64,000 nt of DNA, from assembly GCA_009773475.1 (NCBI GenBank), contig WSXV01000001.1, forward strand, positions 434,001 through 498,000, given 5' to 3'. Numbering within the stretch: position 1 is the stretch's first letter; the number at the start of each line of letters is the position of its first letter. The translations under genes were made by a program, and so were the position numbers. Below, in pieces: positions 17,642-26,696 of this stretch. The DNA comes from Desulfobulbaceae bacterium (GTDB taxonomy: Bacteria > Desulfobacterota > Desulfobulbia > Desulfobulbales > Desulfocapsaceae). A model generated the notes under the pieces. That model did not search any database, was not told the DNA's origin, and saw nothing but the letters and a program-made list of their open reading frames with translations.

Positions 17642-18035
17642 TTTCCGTCCTCCATAGCATTAGTCATAAGAACAACGAACGTCCCCGAAAATGAGGAGCC
17701 CGCCCTGCCCAAACCGTTTTGAAACCTCTTTATCTTTACACTTGGCCTGATTTATGAAATGATCAACCTCGTCTGCAAAATGCTAACCCGTCAAATCAAT
17801 ACATAATACCCTAATGAAAATATAATAAACAAACTACATCGTAATTTTTCACTATACAATACGGAAAAAGTATGATTTTTCATTTAGTTGCATAAGCAAT
17901 AATTGAAAGCAAGAGACTTGGAAAAATTTTTTATTTCAGTCTGGAAATAAAAAAATAACCTGAATGACAGAAAATGGTTCTGTGTTAATGTTCCATCTTT
18001 TCTAATGTGTATAGCATCAATATCTGGAGGAGCCC
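17642..18035. other. AT-rich intergenic region
   Basis: Nearly 400 bases, mostly AT-rich, between the divergent VPLPA-CTERM gene and the cupin pseudogene. On the minus strand, GGTTAGCATTTTGC (GG-N10-GC) at about 17792-17805 weakly recalls a sigma-54 site; I do not claim it. No gene, tRNA or riboswitch is recognised. Confidence 0.5.
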
Positions 18036-18433
18036 TTGCGTGCTGAAGTGCGGAAATTGACCGCAGCTGAAGAATTCGAGACAGAGGAGCGCTGCCCCGC
18101 ATCCTGGAGGTCGCCAATGACTCTGGTGACGAGTTTGTGTCCATTGCTCGCGCGACGGTTGAGGCGGGAGTGACGACGGCGTTACACTGCTTGAAGGGGA
18201 TTGCCGAGAGATATCTGATTGTTGCCGGCGTTGGCCGAGTAGAGCTCGGGGAAAATGAGATTATTGAAGTCTCTGTTGGCGATGTGGTAAGAATTCCACC
18301 GGAGACTCCTCAGCGCATAGCCAACATCGGTGCTGACGAGCTTGTTTTTTACTGCATCTGCACACCGCCGTTTACTCAGGAGTGCTATGTGTCTCTTGAA
18401 GAGTCCCGCCCTAACCCATTGAAAAGCATATGA
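18036..18433 (+). pseudogene. Cupin-domain protein, frameshifted
   Basis: The track shows only the downstream part (18137-18433): ARATVEAGVTTALHCLKGIAERYLIVAGVGRVELG...VRIPPETPQRI, a single cupin domain. Reading upstream, a TTG at 18036 behind CTGGAGGAG gives LRAEVRKLTAAEEFETEERC, which is what the family has before this point; the continuation ILEVANDSGDEFVSIARATV is in another frame (+2 or -1), with the break at 18093-18101 (TGCCCCGC). So the gene is one cupin protein split by a frameshift near codon 20. It may be dead, expressed from the internal ATG, or a sequencing error. Many such proteins have no known substrate. Confidence 0.75.
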
Positions 18434-18535
18434 AAGAGAAGAGGGGACGGGGTTGTGTTGCTGTCCTGGATTATCTCCAGTGTTCTTTTGGCAATCAGGT
18501 TTTGGGGTGCTAAACTGAATCGGTATAAGAATGAA

Positions 18536-18961
18536 ATGACAGAAAAGCTGAAAATTGAATTTCTCGATCATCTGGTCTTGACAGTCGCTGATATTGTCAG
18601 GACTTGTTCCTTTTACACGCAGGTCCTTGGAATGCAGGAGGTTACCTTCGGTGAAGGCAGGAAGGCATTACAGTTTGGGACGTATAAAATAAACCTGCAT
18701 CAATACGGGAGAGAGGTTGAGCCAAAAGCACAGTGTCCGATGCCGGGCTCGGCTGATCTGTGTTTTATAACTTCGACTCCGCTGGAGGATGTGGCTCACC
18801 ATCTTCAGGCGTGTGGAGTTGATATTCTGGAAGGGCCCGTGCAAAGGACTGGAGCGCGAGGCACGATAGACTCGATTTACCTTCGCGATCCGGATGGAAA
18901 TCTCATCGAGTTGTCAAATTACGGAGAATCCAGTCAGAAAAGTAGAGAAGAAATTTCCTAA
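18536..18961 (+). CDS. VOC (glyoxalase/dioxygenase fold) family protein
   Basis: About 141 aa from ATG 18536 (MTEKLKIEFLDHLVLTVAD); the track start at 18455 adds a leader without a ribosome site. One VOC domain pair is visible: FLDHLVLTVADIVRTCSFYTQVLGM, then ALQFGTYKINLHQYG and the C-terminal SIYLRDPDGNLIELSNY. Candidate metal ligands are His in DHLVL and INLHQ, and Glu in NLIELSNY. Substrate is unknown; family members range from glyoxalase to fosfomycin-resistance and extradiol dioxygenase enzymes. It follows the cupin pseudogene by about 100 bases on the same strand. Confidence 0.85.
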   Translation: MTEKLKIEFLDHLVLTVADIVRTCSFYTQVLGMQEVTFGEGRKALQFGTYKINLHQYGREVEPKAQCPMPGSADLCFITSTPLEDVAHHLQACGVDILEGPVQRTGARGTIDSIYLRDPDGNLIELSNYGESSQKSREEIS

Positions 18962-19060
18962 ACTCCATGGGTTGGGAATGGTCACTGCTTGAGAATGGCC
19001 TGCCCAAAATCCCTGCTTTTTTTCCATCTCGAACCCATCTGAAAAAAACCTGCTGCCAGC

Positions 19061-21160
19061 TTAAGAAGTGCCGGAAACAGTTGGTCCCAGTCGTTGCATA
19101 ATCGAGGCTATGGCCTGATCTTCTGTGGCAAAAATATTATGCGTACCAATGACCTTGAAGAGTCCGGTGGACCGCATCACATCAAGGATCTGCTTTTTCA
19201 TACCCGAGAAAACAGGATTTACCCCCGCTTCCCGGAGCTGAAGCACCAGACGATGCAGCAGCTCCTCGCCCGATGAATCAATATAGTTTATGGCATCTCC
19301 CACCACCAGTAGATATTTCGCCTCTTTGTGATCAGCCACAGCAGCCAGCACCGCATCCTCAAAATGGGCGACGTTGGCGAAATAGAGGGAGCCGTCAAAA
19401 CGGATGGCCGTAAACTGGGTTGAGGTCACCAGCAGGGGATTGACCTGGATATCACGCAAGGTTCCATCTTCGTGGCGACCAAGAATAGCCACCCGTGGAG
19501 CCATGGTGTGATAAAGGTACAACCCCAGAGCCAAGATTGTTCCGGTCATAATCCCCTTATCCAGATGGGGGGCCGCGATCAGGGTTACAATAAAGGTCAC
19601 CAGGGCGACAATCCCATCGGGGCGACTGGCCTTCCAGGTATGCTTGAGTGCCTGGGGGGTAATGAGGCCTGCGACTGCCAGCAAGATAATAACAGCCAGG
19701 ACAGCCTTGGGAAGATGATATAAATAGGGGGTCAGAAAAAGCAGGGTGGCTGCCACAAAGACACCATTGAAAACCATGGCAAATCCAGTTTTGGCTCCTG
19801 CCTGCATATTGATCGCTGAACCAGTGAATGATCCGCAGGCCGGATAGGCTTGAAACAGAGAACCGCCGATGTTAGCCAATCCCTGACCGATCAACTCCTG
19901 ATTGGGGTCAATGCGCTGTTTATCCTTACTAGCCATGGCTTTGGCCATGGAGATGGACTCCATAAAGGCCACCAGAGCAATAACCAGAGCAGCTGTGAAG
20001 AGCTGCATGATCGCATCAAGATTCAGGGTGGGGAAACTAAACGAGGGGACTCCGGAGGGAATTTTCCCGACCACATCGCCGCCACTAACTAATATCATTT
20101 CGCCATGTTCAAGCTTCTTGATGTGCCATTGGCGACTTTCCGTTTCAACATCATCTGGAACCTGGCCAAACTGATATAAAGGCTGACTTTTAATGTCTCC
20201 TGCTTTACCACGAACAAAACGCAACAGATGAACTTCATGAAGGAGTTTTTTGTCTTCCGTCTTCAGGGTTTCGATTTCAAGAAGTAATAAATCGATTTTG
20301 TACCCCAGATCAGCCACCATTCGGGCGTCATGTTTTTTTTCAGCCTGGCGCAACTCGGTGGAAAATTTTGTGAGATCTATGGAATGGGCAACAATCTGCT
20401 GATGCACATTATCATACTTGTTAACCAGTTCACTGGCTGTTGTTGTATGAATGGCGGATGGTGGGGCGCTGCATTTCTGTTCATACCCGGAAAAATAACT
20501 GACTGCAGTGGTAACAACAACGGCGATCAGCACACTTGCTTTGGCCAAAGCCGGTATTTTTTTTAAGGTCAGCATCAGAACCAGGCCAAAACAGGACATG
20601 GCCACGGTGGGCAGGTGTGTCTGGGGCAGATAGGCCAGCATCTCCCAAATATCTTTGAGGAAAAAATCGCTGCGCCCCTTGGGGATTCCCAGGAGCATGT
20701 CCAATTGAGACAAGCCGATAATAATGGCGGCGGCGTTCATAAATCCAAGAATAACAGGATGGGAGACGAAGTTTACGATGTTGCCAAGTTTGATTACTCC
20801 CAGACTAAACTGAATAAGACCCACCAGCAAAGTGAGAAGCAGGGCCAGTGCCACATATTCATCAGTGTAAGGGATGGCAAGGGGGGTGACAGCGGCAGCC
20901 GTCATGAGTGAGACAATGGCAACCGGTCCAGTGGCCAGTTGCCGGGATGAACCCCACAACGCGCCAACGATTGCAGGAATAAAGGCGGTGTAAAGACCAA
21001 AATAAAGGGGCAGGCCGGAAAGTTGGGCGTAGGCCATCGCCTTGGGGACGAGGACAAGGGCTCCGGTAATGCCGGCAATGAGGTCACTGCGCAGAATAAA
21101 AAAAGACACTGGAAACCAGGCCAGGAAAGGGAAAAATCGCACTATCATTTTATTCTTCAT
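19061..21160 (-). CDS. SulP-family anion permease with large soluble insertion and STAS domain
   Basis: 699 aa. The transmembrane core begins DLIAGITGALVLVPKAMAYAQLSGLPLYFGLYTAF and resumes with PACGSFTGSAINMQAGAKTG, the SulP signature region; the C-terminus is a STAS domain (FDGSLYFANVAHFEDAV, YIDSSGEELLHRL). SulP proteins carry sulfate, bicarbonate or other anions across the inner membrane. Unusual: residues about 226-360 form a soluble insertion (YEQKCSAPPSAIHT ... GGDVVGKIPSG) whose middle (about 244-312) is charged and heptad-like, probably a coiled coil. It is flanked by the usp gene on the same strand. In a sulfate reducer, sulfate uptake is plausible but not proven. Confidence 0.92.
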   Translation of the reverse strand: MKNKMIVRFFPFLAWFPVSFFILRSDLIAGITGALVLVPKAMAYAQLSGLPLYFGLYTAFIPAIVGALWGSSRQLATGPVAIVSLMTAAAVTPLAIPYTDEYVALALLLTLLVGLIQFSLGVIKLGNIVNFVSHPVILGFMNAAAIIIGLSQLDMLLGIPKGRSDFFLKDIWEMLAYLPQTHLPTVAMSCFGLVLMLTLKKIPALAKASVLIAVVVTTAVSYFSGYEQKCSAPPSAIHTTTASELVNKYDNVHQQIVAHSIDLTKFSTELRQAEKKHDARMVADLGYKIDLLLLEIETLKTEDKKLLHEVHLLRFVRGKAGDIKSQPLYQFGQVPDDVETESRQWHIKKLEHGEMILVSGGDVVGKIPSGVPSFSFPTLNLDAIMQLFTAALVIALVAFMESISMAKAMASKDKQRIDPNQELIGQGLANIGGSLFQAYPACGSFTGSAINMQAGAKTGFAMVFNGVFVAATLLFLTPYLYHLPKAVLAVIILLAVAGLITPQALKHTWKASRPDGIVALVTFIVTLIAAPHLDKGIMTGTILALGLYLYHTMAPRVAILGRHEDGTLRDIQVNPLLVTSTQFTAIRFDGSLYFANVAHFEDAVLAAVADHKEAKYLLVVGDAINYIDSSGEELLHRLVLQLREAGVNPVFSGMKKQILDVMRSTGLFKVIGTHNIFATEDQAIASIMQRLGPTVSGTS

Positions 21161-21231
21161 ATACCATCCTGTCTATAAGATGAATCGTATACATAACAAA
21201 GATAGAGAATAGCTGGAATTCCTTGCTACTC

Positions 21232-22083
21232 TCAGGCTGTGACCACCAATACCGCACATGGCGAACGTCCGATTACATTTTCCGTCACATGTCCCAAGAG
21301 CATTTTTGCCATGCTGTTTTTTCCTTGCCCACCGACAAGAATCATATCCACCTGTTCTTTTTCTGCAAACTGAACAATAGCGTCAACGGGGTTCCCAACG
21401 AGGGCCAGCGGCTCACAGGATACCTTCGAGCCATTCTCACCAGTCCGTTGGCAGACCTCATTGACCAGTTGTTGCGCTTGTGGCAGATCAGCCGCACGTT
21501 TAGCCACGGACATAACGGTTATTCGTTGCAACGTGAGACATCGCGTTCCAATGCTCAAGACTTCCCGGGCAGCCATAACACTGTTGGGAGAACCATCAAC
21601 AGCCAGAAGCACATGCACACCCTTGATAATAAAATCTTTGGGAACAACCAAGACCAAAGGAAATCCCTGGTTAATGACTTTGGTCGTCATGCTTCCCACC
21701 AGAAGTGACAGTCGGCCGGCCTTGCCATGCCGTCCCATGATAATCACATCTGCATGGTGTAATCGTGCCTGCTCAACAATGGTTTTTGCTGGGTTGCTGG
21801 TTCTTATAAATAGAACTTCAATGGTGATGCCGCTATCGTCGGCCATCTTGCGAATCTGCGACAGGTGTGGTTCTATCTCCTGTTTACGTTGAATAAGCCG
21901 GGAATGGGCGGCGCTTTGTGATTCTGCATCAATACTCACTACGTTTAAGACAATGAGGCGGGCATTACGTGCCTGGCAGATAAAGATTGCTTCCTGAATA
22001 GCCCCATCGACAAAACTGGAACCATCCGTTGCCAATAGCAAAGTCCTGGCTTCACCAAACAAACTTATTGAGTCCTGTTCCAT
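21232..22083 (-). CDS. Tandem universal stress protein
   Basis: 283 aa with two UspA domains. The first begins TLLLATDGSSFVDGAI and carries VIIMGRHGKAGRLSLLVGSMTTKVI; the second begins GVHVLLAVDGSPNSVMA and ends MILVGGQGKNSMAKMLLGHVTENVIGRSPCAVLVVTA. Both keep the G-x2-G-x9-G(S/T) ATP-binding pattern. Tandem Usp proteins are cytoplasmic and often tied to energy limitation or to a transporter. It lies upstream of the SulP gene on the same strand with a gap of about 70 bases, so both may be transcribed together and the Usp may regulate the transporter. Confidence 0.92.
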   Translation of the reverse strand: MEQDSISLFGEARTLLLATDGSSFVDGAIQEAIFICQARNARLIVLNVVSIDAESQSAAHSRLIQRKQEIEPHLSQIRKMADDSGITIEVLFIRTSNPAKTIVEQARLHHADVIIMGRHGKAGRLSLLVGSMTTKVINQGFPLVLVVPKDFIIKGVHVLLAVDGSPNSVMAAREVLSIGTRCLTLQRITVMSVAKRAADLPQAQQLVNEVCQRTGENGSKVSCEPLALVGNPVDAIVQFAEKEQVDMILVGGQGKNSMAKMLLGHVTENVIGRSPCAVLVVTA

Positions 22084-22399
22084 TTTTGCTTTTCCTTTGG
22101 AGGTAGTAGGAAGTTGATTACAACTTTTTCAATTGTTTTATACCCTTTTTTACCTCACGTCCATGGCATGCTATAAGTTATTGCAGAAAAGAGAAAAAAA
22201 TATGGTGTTGTTGTGTTTCTGGAAAAAGAGGACAAGGAGACAGATTAATGTTCGCATTCACCAGAATTGCAGGAAATGAATAGAGTGCAGGGCTTTGTTC
22301 CCTCGTCTCCCTTGACTTTCAACGTCGTTTCAACCACAGCGATCGTAGCGCAAAGCCGGAGGAAATGGGTGTTGCGAGGACAACTTGCGATGGTGTCGG
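22084..22399. other. Intergenic region, no gene seen
   Basis: About 316 bases between the usp gene and the globin gene, both on the minus strand. The first third is AT-rich; GGTATAAAAC on the minus strand could be a -10 region for usp. No reading frame has a ribosome site and family resemblance. Confidence 0.4.
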
Positions 22400-22813
22400 T
22401 TATAGTTGAGAGAGTTTCGGCAAGGGAACGCCATTGTGAAACATGCCGGCCTTGAATCGTTTTGCAACATGCTCGGCGCGGTTGATCACCTTGGCAGCTG
22501 CAGCGGCCGGCAGCACTTCATGGGCTGTTTGATGAAACAGGGTTAACCAACTGTCGAAATGCTCCAGACGTAACGGCAATGCCGCATGCAGGTCAAACAT
22601 ATTGCCTTGGTAGCGATCGGTCTGCAAGAGCGTATTAGACCAGAAATTTTCCACTGCCTGGTGATGTGTCTTCCAGTCATGGATAGCCCCCTCTAAAATC
22701 CCCCGCAAGGTTTCATCGCCCAGGGCGCGCGCGTAAAATTTCCGCACCAGCCTGCTGATATCTTCCTCGGTGACGGTCTCAGTTTCAGTTTGGATCGTTT
22801 TCTCCTGTTCCAT
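22400..22813 (-). CDS. Group III-type truncated haemoglobin
   Basis: About 137 aa from ATG 22813 (MEQEKTIQTETETVTEEDISRLV); the track's earlier ATG at 22912 adds a Ser/Pro-rich leader without support. Fold markers are VRKFYARAL, the DWKTHHQAVENFWSNTLLQTDRYQGN segment (WxxHxxxxxxFW typical of group III), and FDLHAALPLRLEHF with the proximal F8 His. Such globins bind O2, NO or peroxide and in anaerobes probably protect against oxygen or nitric oxide; the precise role here is unknown. Same strand as usp and the PiT gene. Confidence 0.85.
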   Translation of the reverse strand: MEQEKTIQTETETVTEEDISRLVRKFYARALGDETLRGILEGAIHDWKTHHQAVENFWSNTLLQTDRYQGNMFDLHAALPLRLEHFDSWLTLFHQTAHEVLPAAAAAKVINRAEHVAKRFKAGMFHNGVPLPKLSQL

Positions 22814-22921
22814 TGAATTCTCGAGGTGGCAAGGTGAAGAAGAGGACAAGAAAAGGTGCAGAGCCATTATTCTCAGAGCGTTGGAGTGGGGACACCCACC
22901 TGATCTGAACAAGAATGTTTT

Positions 22922-24286
22922 TTATCCGCCAAGTCCAAGGAACATAAAGATTTTATAGGCAAGCGCGGCCACAAGTCCGGCGGCTGGAAGTGTTAGAACC
23001 CAGGCCATCAGCATGGTTTGGGCCACTCCCCAGCGCACCGCGGACAGGCGTTTGCTGGCGCCGACACCAAAGATGCTGCCCGAGATGGTATGGGTGGTGC
23101 TCACCGGCATCCCGAAATGGCTGGTGACAAAGAGGACGATGGCGGCGGTGGTCTCGGCGGCAAAGCCGTGTACCGGTTCCAGGCGGATGATCTTGTGGCC
23201 CATGGTCTTGATGATTCGCCAACCGCCTACGGACGTTCCCAGAGCCATGACGGTGGAACAGGACAGCACCACCCAGGTCGGCACCACAGGTTCAGAAAGG
23301 ATTCGACCACTGACCAGGGCCATGGTGATGATCCCCATACTTTTCTGGGCATCATTGAGACCGTGGGTAAAGGCCATGGCGGCAGCGGAAACAATTTGCA
23401 GATGGCGGAAGATCGAGCTTACCCGCCCTGGGTGTAAATTAGAAAGGGACTTGTAGATAAGGCTCATGATCAGAAAACCGAGCAGAAAGCCCATGGTCGG
23501 GGAGCCCACCAGGGGGATCAGGACTTTGCGGATAATCCCACCCCAGAGGACGGCATGGAGGCCGCCGTGGATAATGGCCGCTCCGCACAGGCCACCAATC
23601 AGGGCATGGGAGGAGCTGCTGGGGATGCCGAAGTACCAGGTGATCAGGTTCCAGATGATGGCCCCGACAATGGCGGCTAGAATGACCACCTGAAAGGCGT
23701 GCTGGTTTGAACCGAGTTCCTGGGCATAGGCCTTTTCCAGCAGGGCACGATTGGTGTTAGTTTTCTCTGCCGGTTTCAGGGTGGCGATTTTCAGGGCATT
23801 TCCGAGAGTTTTCTCGGGCAGGCTGATCCCGGTGAACCGCTCTGCCGTGTAAAAATCCGTGCGGGTGAGGATGTGGTTCAGGTCGTCCAGAAGAGCTGAT
23901 TGCAAGGCAGGTACGGGGGTGGAGTCGGGGGTATAGTCAGCAAGGAGGTTCCTGGTTTCCTGCGAGCCTTGTTCCACCAGAAAACGGGAAACCGGATCAG
24001 CCTGGCTTTTCAGTTTCGTGGCGAAGGCCGCCGGTTGGTGCAGATCATTCATCTGAAAACGGGCGGTATCGACAAGGCCACTAGCCACTGTGACGGCGAC
24101 ATGGGTGGAAAACAAGGCTCCCAGAAAGTTCAGGCACGCCGCCATGATAATGGCGTTACGGGGGGAAAGAACCCTGGTGGAAACCACGGTGGCAATGGCG
24201 TTGGCCGTATCGTGAAAGCCGTTAATGTAGTCGAAGAGCAGGGTGAAGACGACCACCAGTACAAGAAGAAGTGTCAGGCTATGCAT
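22922..24286 (-). CDS. PiT-family inorganic phosphate transporter
   Basis: 454 aa. Both signature repeats are present: FDYINGFHDTANAIATVVSTRVLSP near the N-terminus and HGLNDAQKSMGIITMALVSG in the second half, plus GIPSSSSHALIGGL and GMPVSTTHTISGSIFG. It is a proton or cation symporter for phosphate in the inner membrane. A charged, non-membrane stretch of about 115 residues (about 78-195: QMNDLHQPAAFATKLKSQ ... AYAQELGSNQH) interrupts the N-terminal membrane part. Overlaps the DUF47 gene by 8 nt, forming the common Pit accessory pair; sulfate transport has been reported for some homologues, so that is an alternative substrate. Confidence 0.93.
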   Translation of the reverse strand: MHSLTLLLVLVVVFTLLFDYINGFHDTANAIATVVSTRVLSPRNAIIMAACLNFLGALFSTHVAVTVASGLVDTARFQMNDLHQPAAFATKLKSQADPVSRFLVEQGSQETRNLLADYTPDSTPVPALQSALLDDLNHILTRTDFYTAERFTGISLPEKTLGNALKIATLKPAEKTNTNRALLEKAYAQELGSNQHAFQVVILAAIVGAIIWNLITWYFGIPSSSSHALIGGLCGAAIIHGGLHAVLWGGIIRKVLIPLVGSPTMGFLLGFLIMSLIYKSLSNLHPGRVSSIFRHLQIVSAAAMAFTHGLNDAQKSMGIITMALVSGRILSEPVVPTWVVLSCSTVMALGTSVGGWRIIKTMGHKIIRLEPVHGFAAETTAAIVLFVTSHFGMPVSTTHTISGSIFGVGASKRLSAVRWGVAQTMLMAWVLTLPAAGLVAALAYKIFMFLGLGG

Positions 24287-24911
24287 ATTTCACGACGACG
24301 CTCTCGATGGTGTGGGCAACATCTTCACATCTGTCCACGGCGGCTTCGATCCGGTCATAAATCTCTTTCCACTTGATCACCCTGATCGGGTCTGCGTTCG
24401 GAGCGTTGATCAGGTTGGCCAATGCCCGGCGAAAGGCTCCATCGTGTTCTTTTTCGATCTGATGAATGTGTTTATAGATCCCCTGAATGTTTTCCAGGCT
24501 GGGCTGAGTTCGTAACACCCTGACAGCGTCCAGGGTGGCCTCGGTGATCCGCACCAGATGGCTCACCAAGAGTTCCATGTCCGGTCGGACATTGGCGAAC
24601 TGATAAAGGGCTAGGCGACCGGTGCAGGCCTCAATGGATTCGGTGACATCATTCAGTTCACTGGACAGGGCATGCAGATCTTCCTTGTCCAGCGGGGTGA
24701 CAAAGGTGGCGTCGACCAGATTGGCAAGGTTCCGGGCGACCTGGTCGGCTTCGTTCTCGATCTCTTTGATTTTTTTTGCATATTGAGCACGATTTTCGAA
24801 ATCGTTAATCAACTCCTGAAAAGTTCGAGCCGCAAACAGCGCAGCCTTCGCCTGTTTTTCCAGTAATTCGTAGAAGACATTTTTTTTCTTGCTTGATCCT
24901 GGGAAACGCAA
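24279..24911 (-). CDS. DUF47 PhoU-like Pit accessory protein
   Basis: 210 aa, helical, PhoU-related (TIGR00153-type). It starts at TTG 24911 behind GGAGG (seven-base spacer), reading MRFPGSSKKKNVFYELLEKQAKAALFAARTFQELI, followed by EIENEADQVARNLANLVDATFVTPLDKEDLHALSSELNDVTESIEA, the conserved PhoU/DUF47 helix-bundle pattern with acidic metal-binding residues. These cytoplasmic proteins partner with PiT transporters, which is confirmed by the 8-nt overlap with the next gene. Confidence 0.93.
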   Translation of the reverse strand: MRFPGSSKKKNVFYELLEKQAKAALFAARTFQELINDFENRAQYAKKIKEIENEADQVARNLANLVDATFVTPLDKEDLHALSSELNDVTESIEACTGRLALYQFANVRPDMELLVSHLVRITEATLDAVRVLRTQPSLENIQGIYKHIHQIEKEHDGAFRRALANLINAPNADPIRVIKWKEIYDRIEAAVDRCEDVAHTIESVVVKYA

Positions 24912-25039
24912 AACGTTACCTCCTTAGATACAGTGAGCGGAAATGTGGTTTCCACTGGAATGATTCATGTTTGAAGAAAACACCTTAAAAAAGGGATATA
25001 CAAAAAGTGGACAGTTGTTATTCGAAAACTCCTCTCAGG

Positions 25040-26044
25040 TCATAGGGACCAGCCCCAGTAGGTCAGGAAATCATGGAACTCCCAGAGGTTTGATGCTTCT
25101 CTGGCCCAGGGTTTCAGGCTGGTATAGAAGACAACGCCAGTCTCCTGGGGCGGCCCCAGGGCCTTGTCCTCCCCGACTTTTCCATCCAGGGCCCACCAAC
25201 TCATAAACAGCTGTTCCCAGAGCTTGTGACTGTTTCTGACATAGCCTTTTCTTGCACCCCTGTCTTCAAAAAAAGAACTCGTTGATCCAGCCAGCGGCAG
25301 TTGCTCCAAGGCCGACATGGGTTGCAGCGTAAGGGAGGAGGAGCCTGAGGCGGGCCTTGAGGGAACCAGACGGACATCCATGGCTCGATGGGTTTCCGAG
25401 CGAAGGGTGACCAGCAGGTGCCGGGGTTTGTCCTCTGCGGGAAGGAGGAGAAGCCCCGGCAGCAGTTCGCCGTAAACGTCCCCCGCCTCTGTCTTCCATC
25501 CCTCCGGAAAGGCATGTTTCGGTAGGTGAGAGGTCGGAATAATGGCCAGATAGCAGCCGCAGGTATGAACCAGGGTATAAAGTACGGGGCGATCCTGGGA
25601 GTCCAGTGTCACAATAACCAGGAGGCCGACATTTTTGCCGCTGGTTAGGTGACCGGGAGGAACCTCGCTGAAATGAAGCCGGTAGATAAAATTGTGGTAC
25701 GCTCCAAACCGGCCCTGAAAATCAGTCTCCTGCCAATAGAGTGTCGGCTGGCCCGGATCCACTAGGGCCGCTGTGGTTCCATCGCCACTCTGGTAGAGTT
25801 GAGGAGTGCCGGGACGGTTATAGGGGGATTGATTTTCCTCCACCAGAAAAAGGGGCGCAAAATGACTGGCACGGGAGGTGTCGACAGTGGTTTGATACGT
25901 CACCAACTCACCATGAAGTTGATCCGGTCCGCGATAGCTGCCTGCACAGGAAGAAAGGAGTAGCAGCAGTCCTAAAAGTACGGGGAGATTGATACGTCCG
26001 CCGACCTTCGCATAATAGTTCTGCCTTGAAACGGATAACACCAT
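25040..26044 (-). CDS. Hypothetical lipoprotein
   Basis: 334 aa with a lipoprotein signal: INLPVLLGLLLLLSSCAGSYRG (lipobox LSSC). I do not recognise the mature part. It is rich in beta-type and aromatic segments (TLYWQETDFQGRFGAYHNFIYRLHFSEVPPGHL), has a Cys-rich spot (LVHTCGCYLAI) and ends in FYTSLKPWAREASNLWEFHDFLTYWGWSL. It would be attached to a membrane facing the periplasm. It lies downstream of nothing obvious and is separated by about 130 bases from the DUF47 gene start; no operon partner is evident. Confidence 0.8.
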   Translation of the reverse strand: MVLSVSRQNYYAKVGGRINLPVLLGLLLLLSSCAGSYRGPDQLHGELVTYQTTVDTSRASHFAPLFLVEENQSPYNRPGTPQLYQSGDGTTAALVDPGQPTLYWQETDFQGRFGAYHNFIYRLHFSEVPPGHLTSGKNVGLLVIVTLDSQDRPVLYTLVHTCGCYLAIIPTSHLPKHAFPEGWKTEAGDVYGELLPGLLLLPAEDKPRHLLVTLRSETHRAMDVRLVPSRPASGSSSLTLQPMSALEQLPLAGSTSSFFEDRGARKGYVRNSHKLWEQLFMSWWALDGKVGEDKALGPPQETGVVFYTSLKPWAREASNLWEFHDFLTYWGWSL

Positions 26045-26518
26045 TATGGACCCGCGCCTCTTTCTTGGATTTGTCGGTGAAGGACGTGTCGCGTCACCGC
26101 ATTAAACCTCTTCCTTCGACCTCTTCTTTTTCTGCTGGGAAGAATTTTTGGCAATATACGGGACATAGCCGGAATATTCAAGCCTGACGTCTTCATCATT
26201 CTGCGAGAGGGCTTCTTTTGAAGCCGGTTTATTTCAACTGGAGTTCTCGGAATCATCCTTTTTTATTCACAGGCTGCCTACACAGTCTTGGATGAGCAGG
26301 CAGTTTCACGCCATTGGACTTGGACACTTAGCCTGCCGACTACTCTGTGGGCTTGGAATACCTGGGGTTTCTTGCGATTTCTGCAACAAGTTTTCACACC
26401 ATAGTAAAAGAGTTAGCATGAATCTTTGGGGACTGGGCTGTAAGACGGTAGCAGGAGGCGGCCTACGACTGTACTCCCCGGCAGGGTCTGATCGTTCGTG
26501 GCGATATATTGTAACTGT
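26045..26518. other. Intergenic region before the aro promoter, no gene seen
   Basis: About 470 bases between the lipoprotein gene start and the candidate promoter of the DAHP synthase gene. Short ORFs here (26044-26256 minus, 26292-26522 plus) have basic or random composition, no ribosome site and no resemblance to known families. Confidence 0.5.
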
Positions 26519-26546
26519 TTGACAATAAAACGGATCATGGTAAAAT
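26519..26546 (+). promoter_or_regulatory. Candidate sigma-70 promoter for the DAHP synthase gene
   Basis: TTGACA (26519-26524), a 16-base spacer and TAAAAT (26541-26546), close to consensus. A start near 26553 would leave a leader of about 190 nt before the ATG at 26742. Confidence 0.65.
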
Positions 26547-26630
26547 GTCAAACTTGGCCTACAGGAAAAGATTTGCCAAGAATGCGTAACGGAAATGCCG
26601 GCCGCTAAAGTTGCATCAGAAACAGCAATA

Positions 26631-26696
26631 ATGACCCGCACCAAGAGAACCTTTCAGATCCTGTTTTTTTTATGGAAGGACTTCGGCGGAGGTTAA
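26631..26696 (+). CDS. Putative aromatic-rich leader peptide (too short for the ORF track)
   Basis: A 21-codon ORF lies inside the 190-nt leader of the DAHP synthase gene: MTRTKRTFQILFFLWKDFGGG, with four Phe and one Trp, including the run LFFLW. Directly after it comes GAAACAG-TTTTTTT. Phe- or Trp-rich leader peptides ahead of aromatic biosynthesis genes are the hallmark of transcription attenuation. Against it: the ATG has no convincing ribosome site (AGAAACAGCAATA precedes it), and the terminator stem is weak. It remains a suggestion from sequence alone. Confidence 0.4.
   Translation: MTRTKRTFQILFFLWKDFGGG

Noticed and set aside
17642-17800. c-di-GMP riboswitch upstream of the VPLPA-CTERM gene
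   Set aside because: The leader has G-rich pieces but not the conserved GEMM core sequences.
17792-17805. Sigma-54 promoter for the VPLPA-CTERM gene
   Set aside because: GG-N10-GC spacing is met, but the TGGCAC half is poor (GGTTAG), so chance is likely.
21223-21708. 161-aa plus-strand ORF opposite the Usp gene
   Set aside because: Antisense to a clear two-domain Usp protein, no own motifs.
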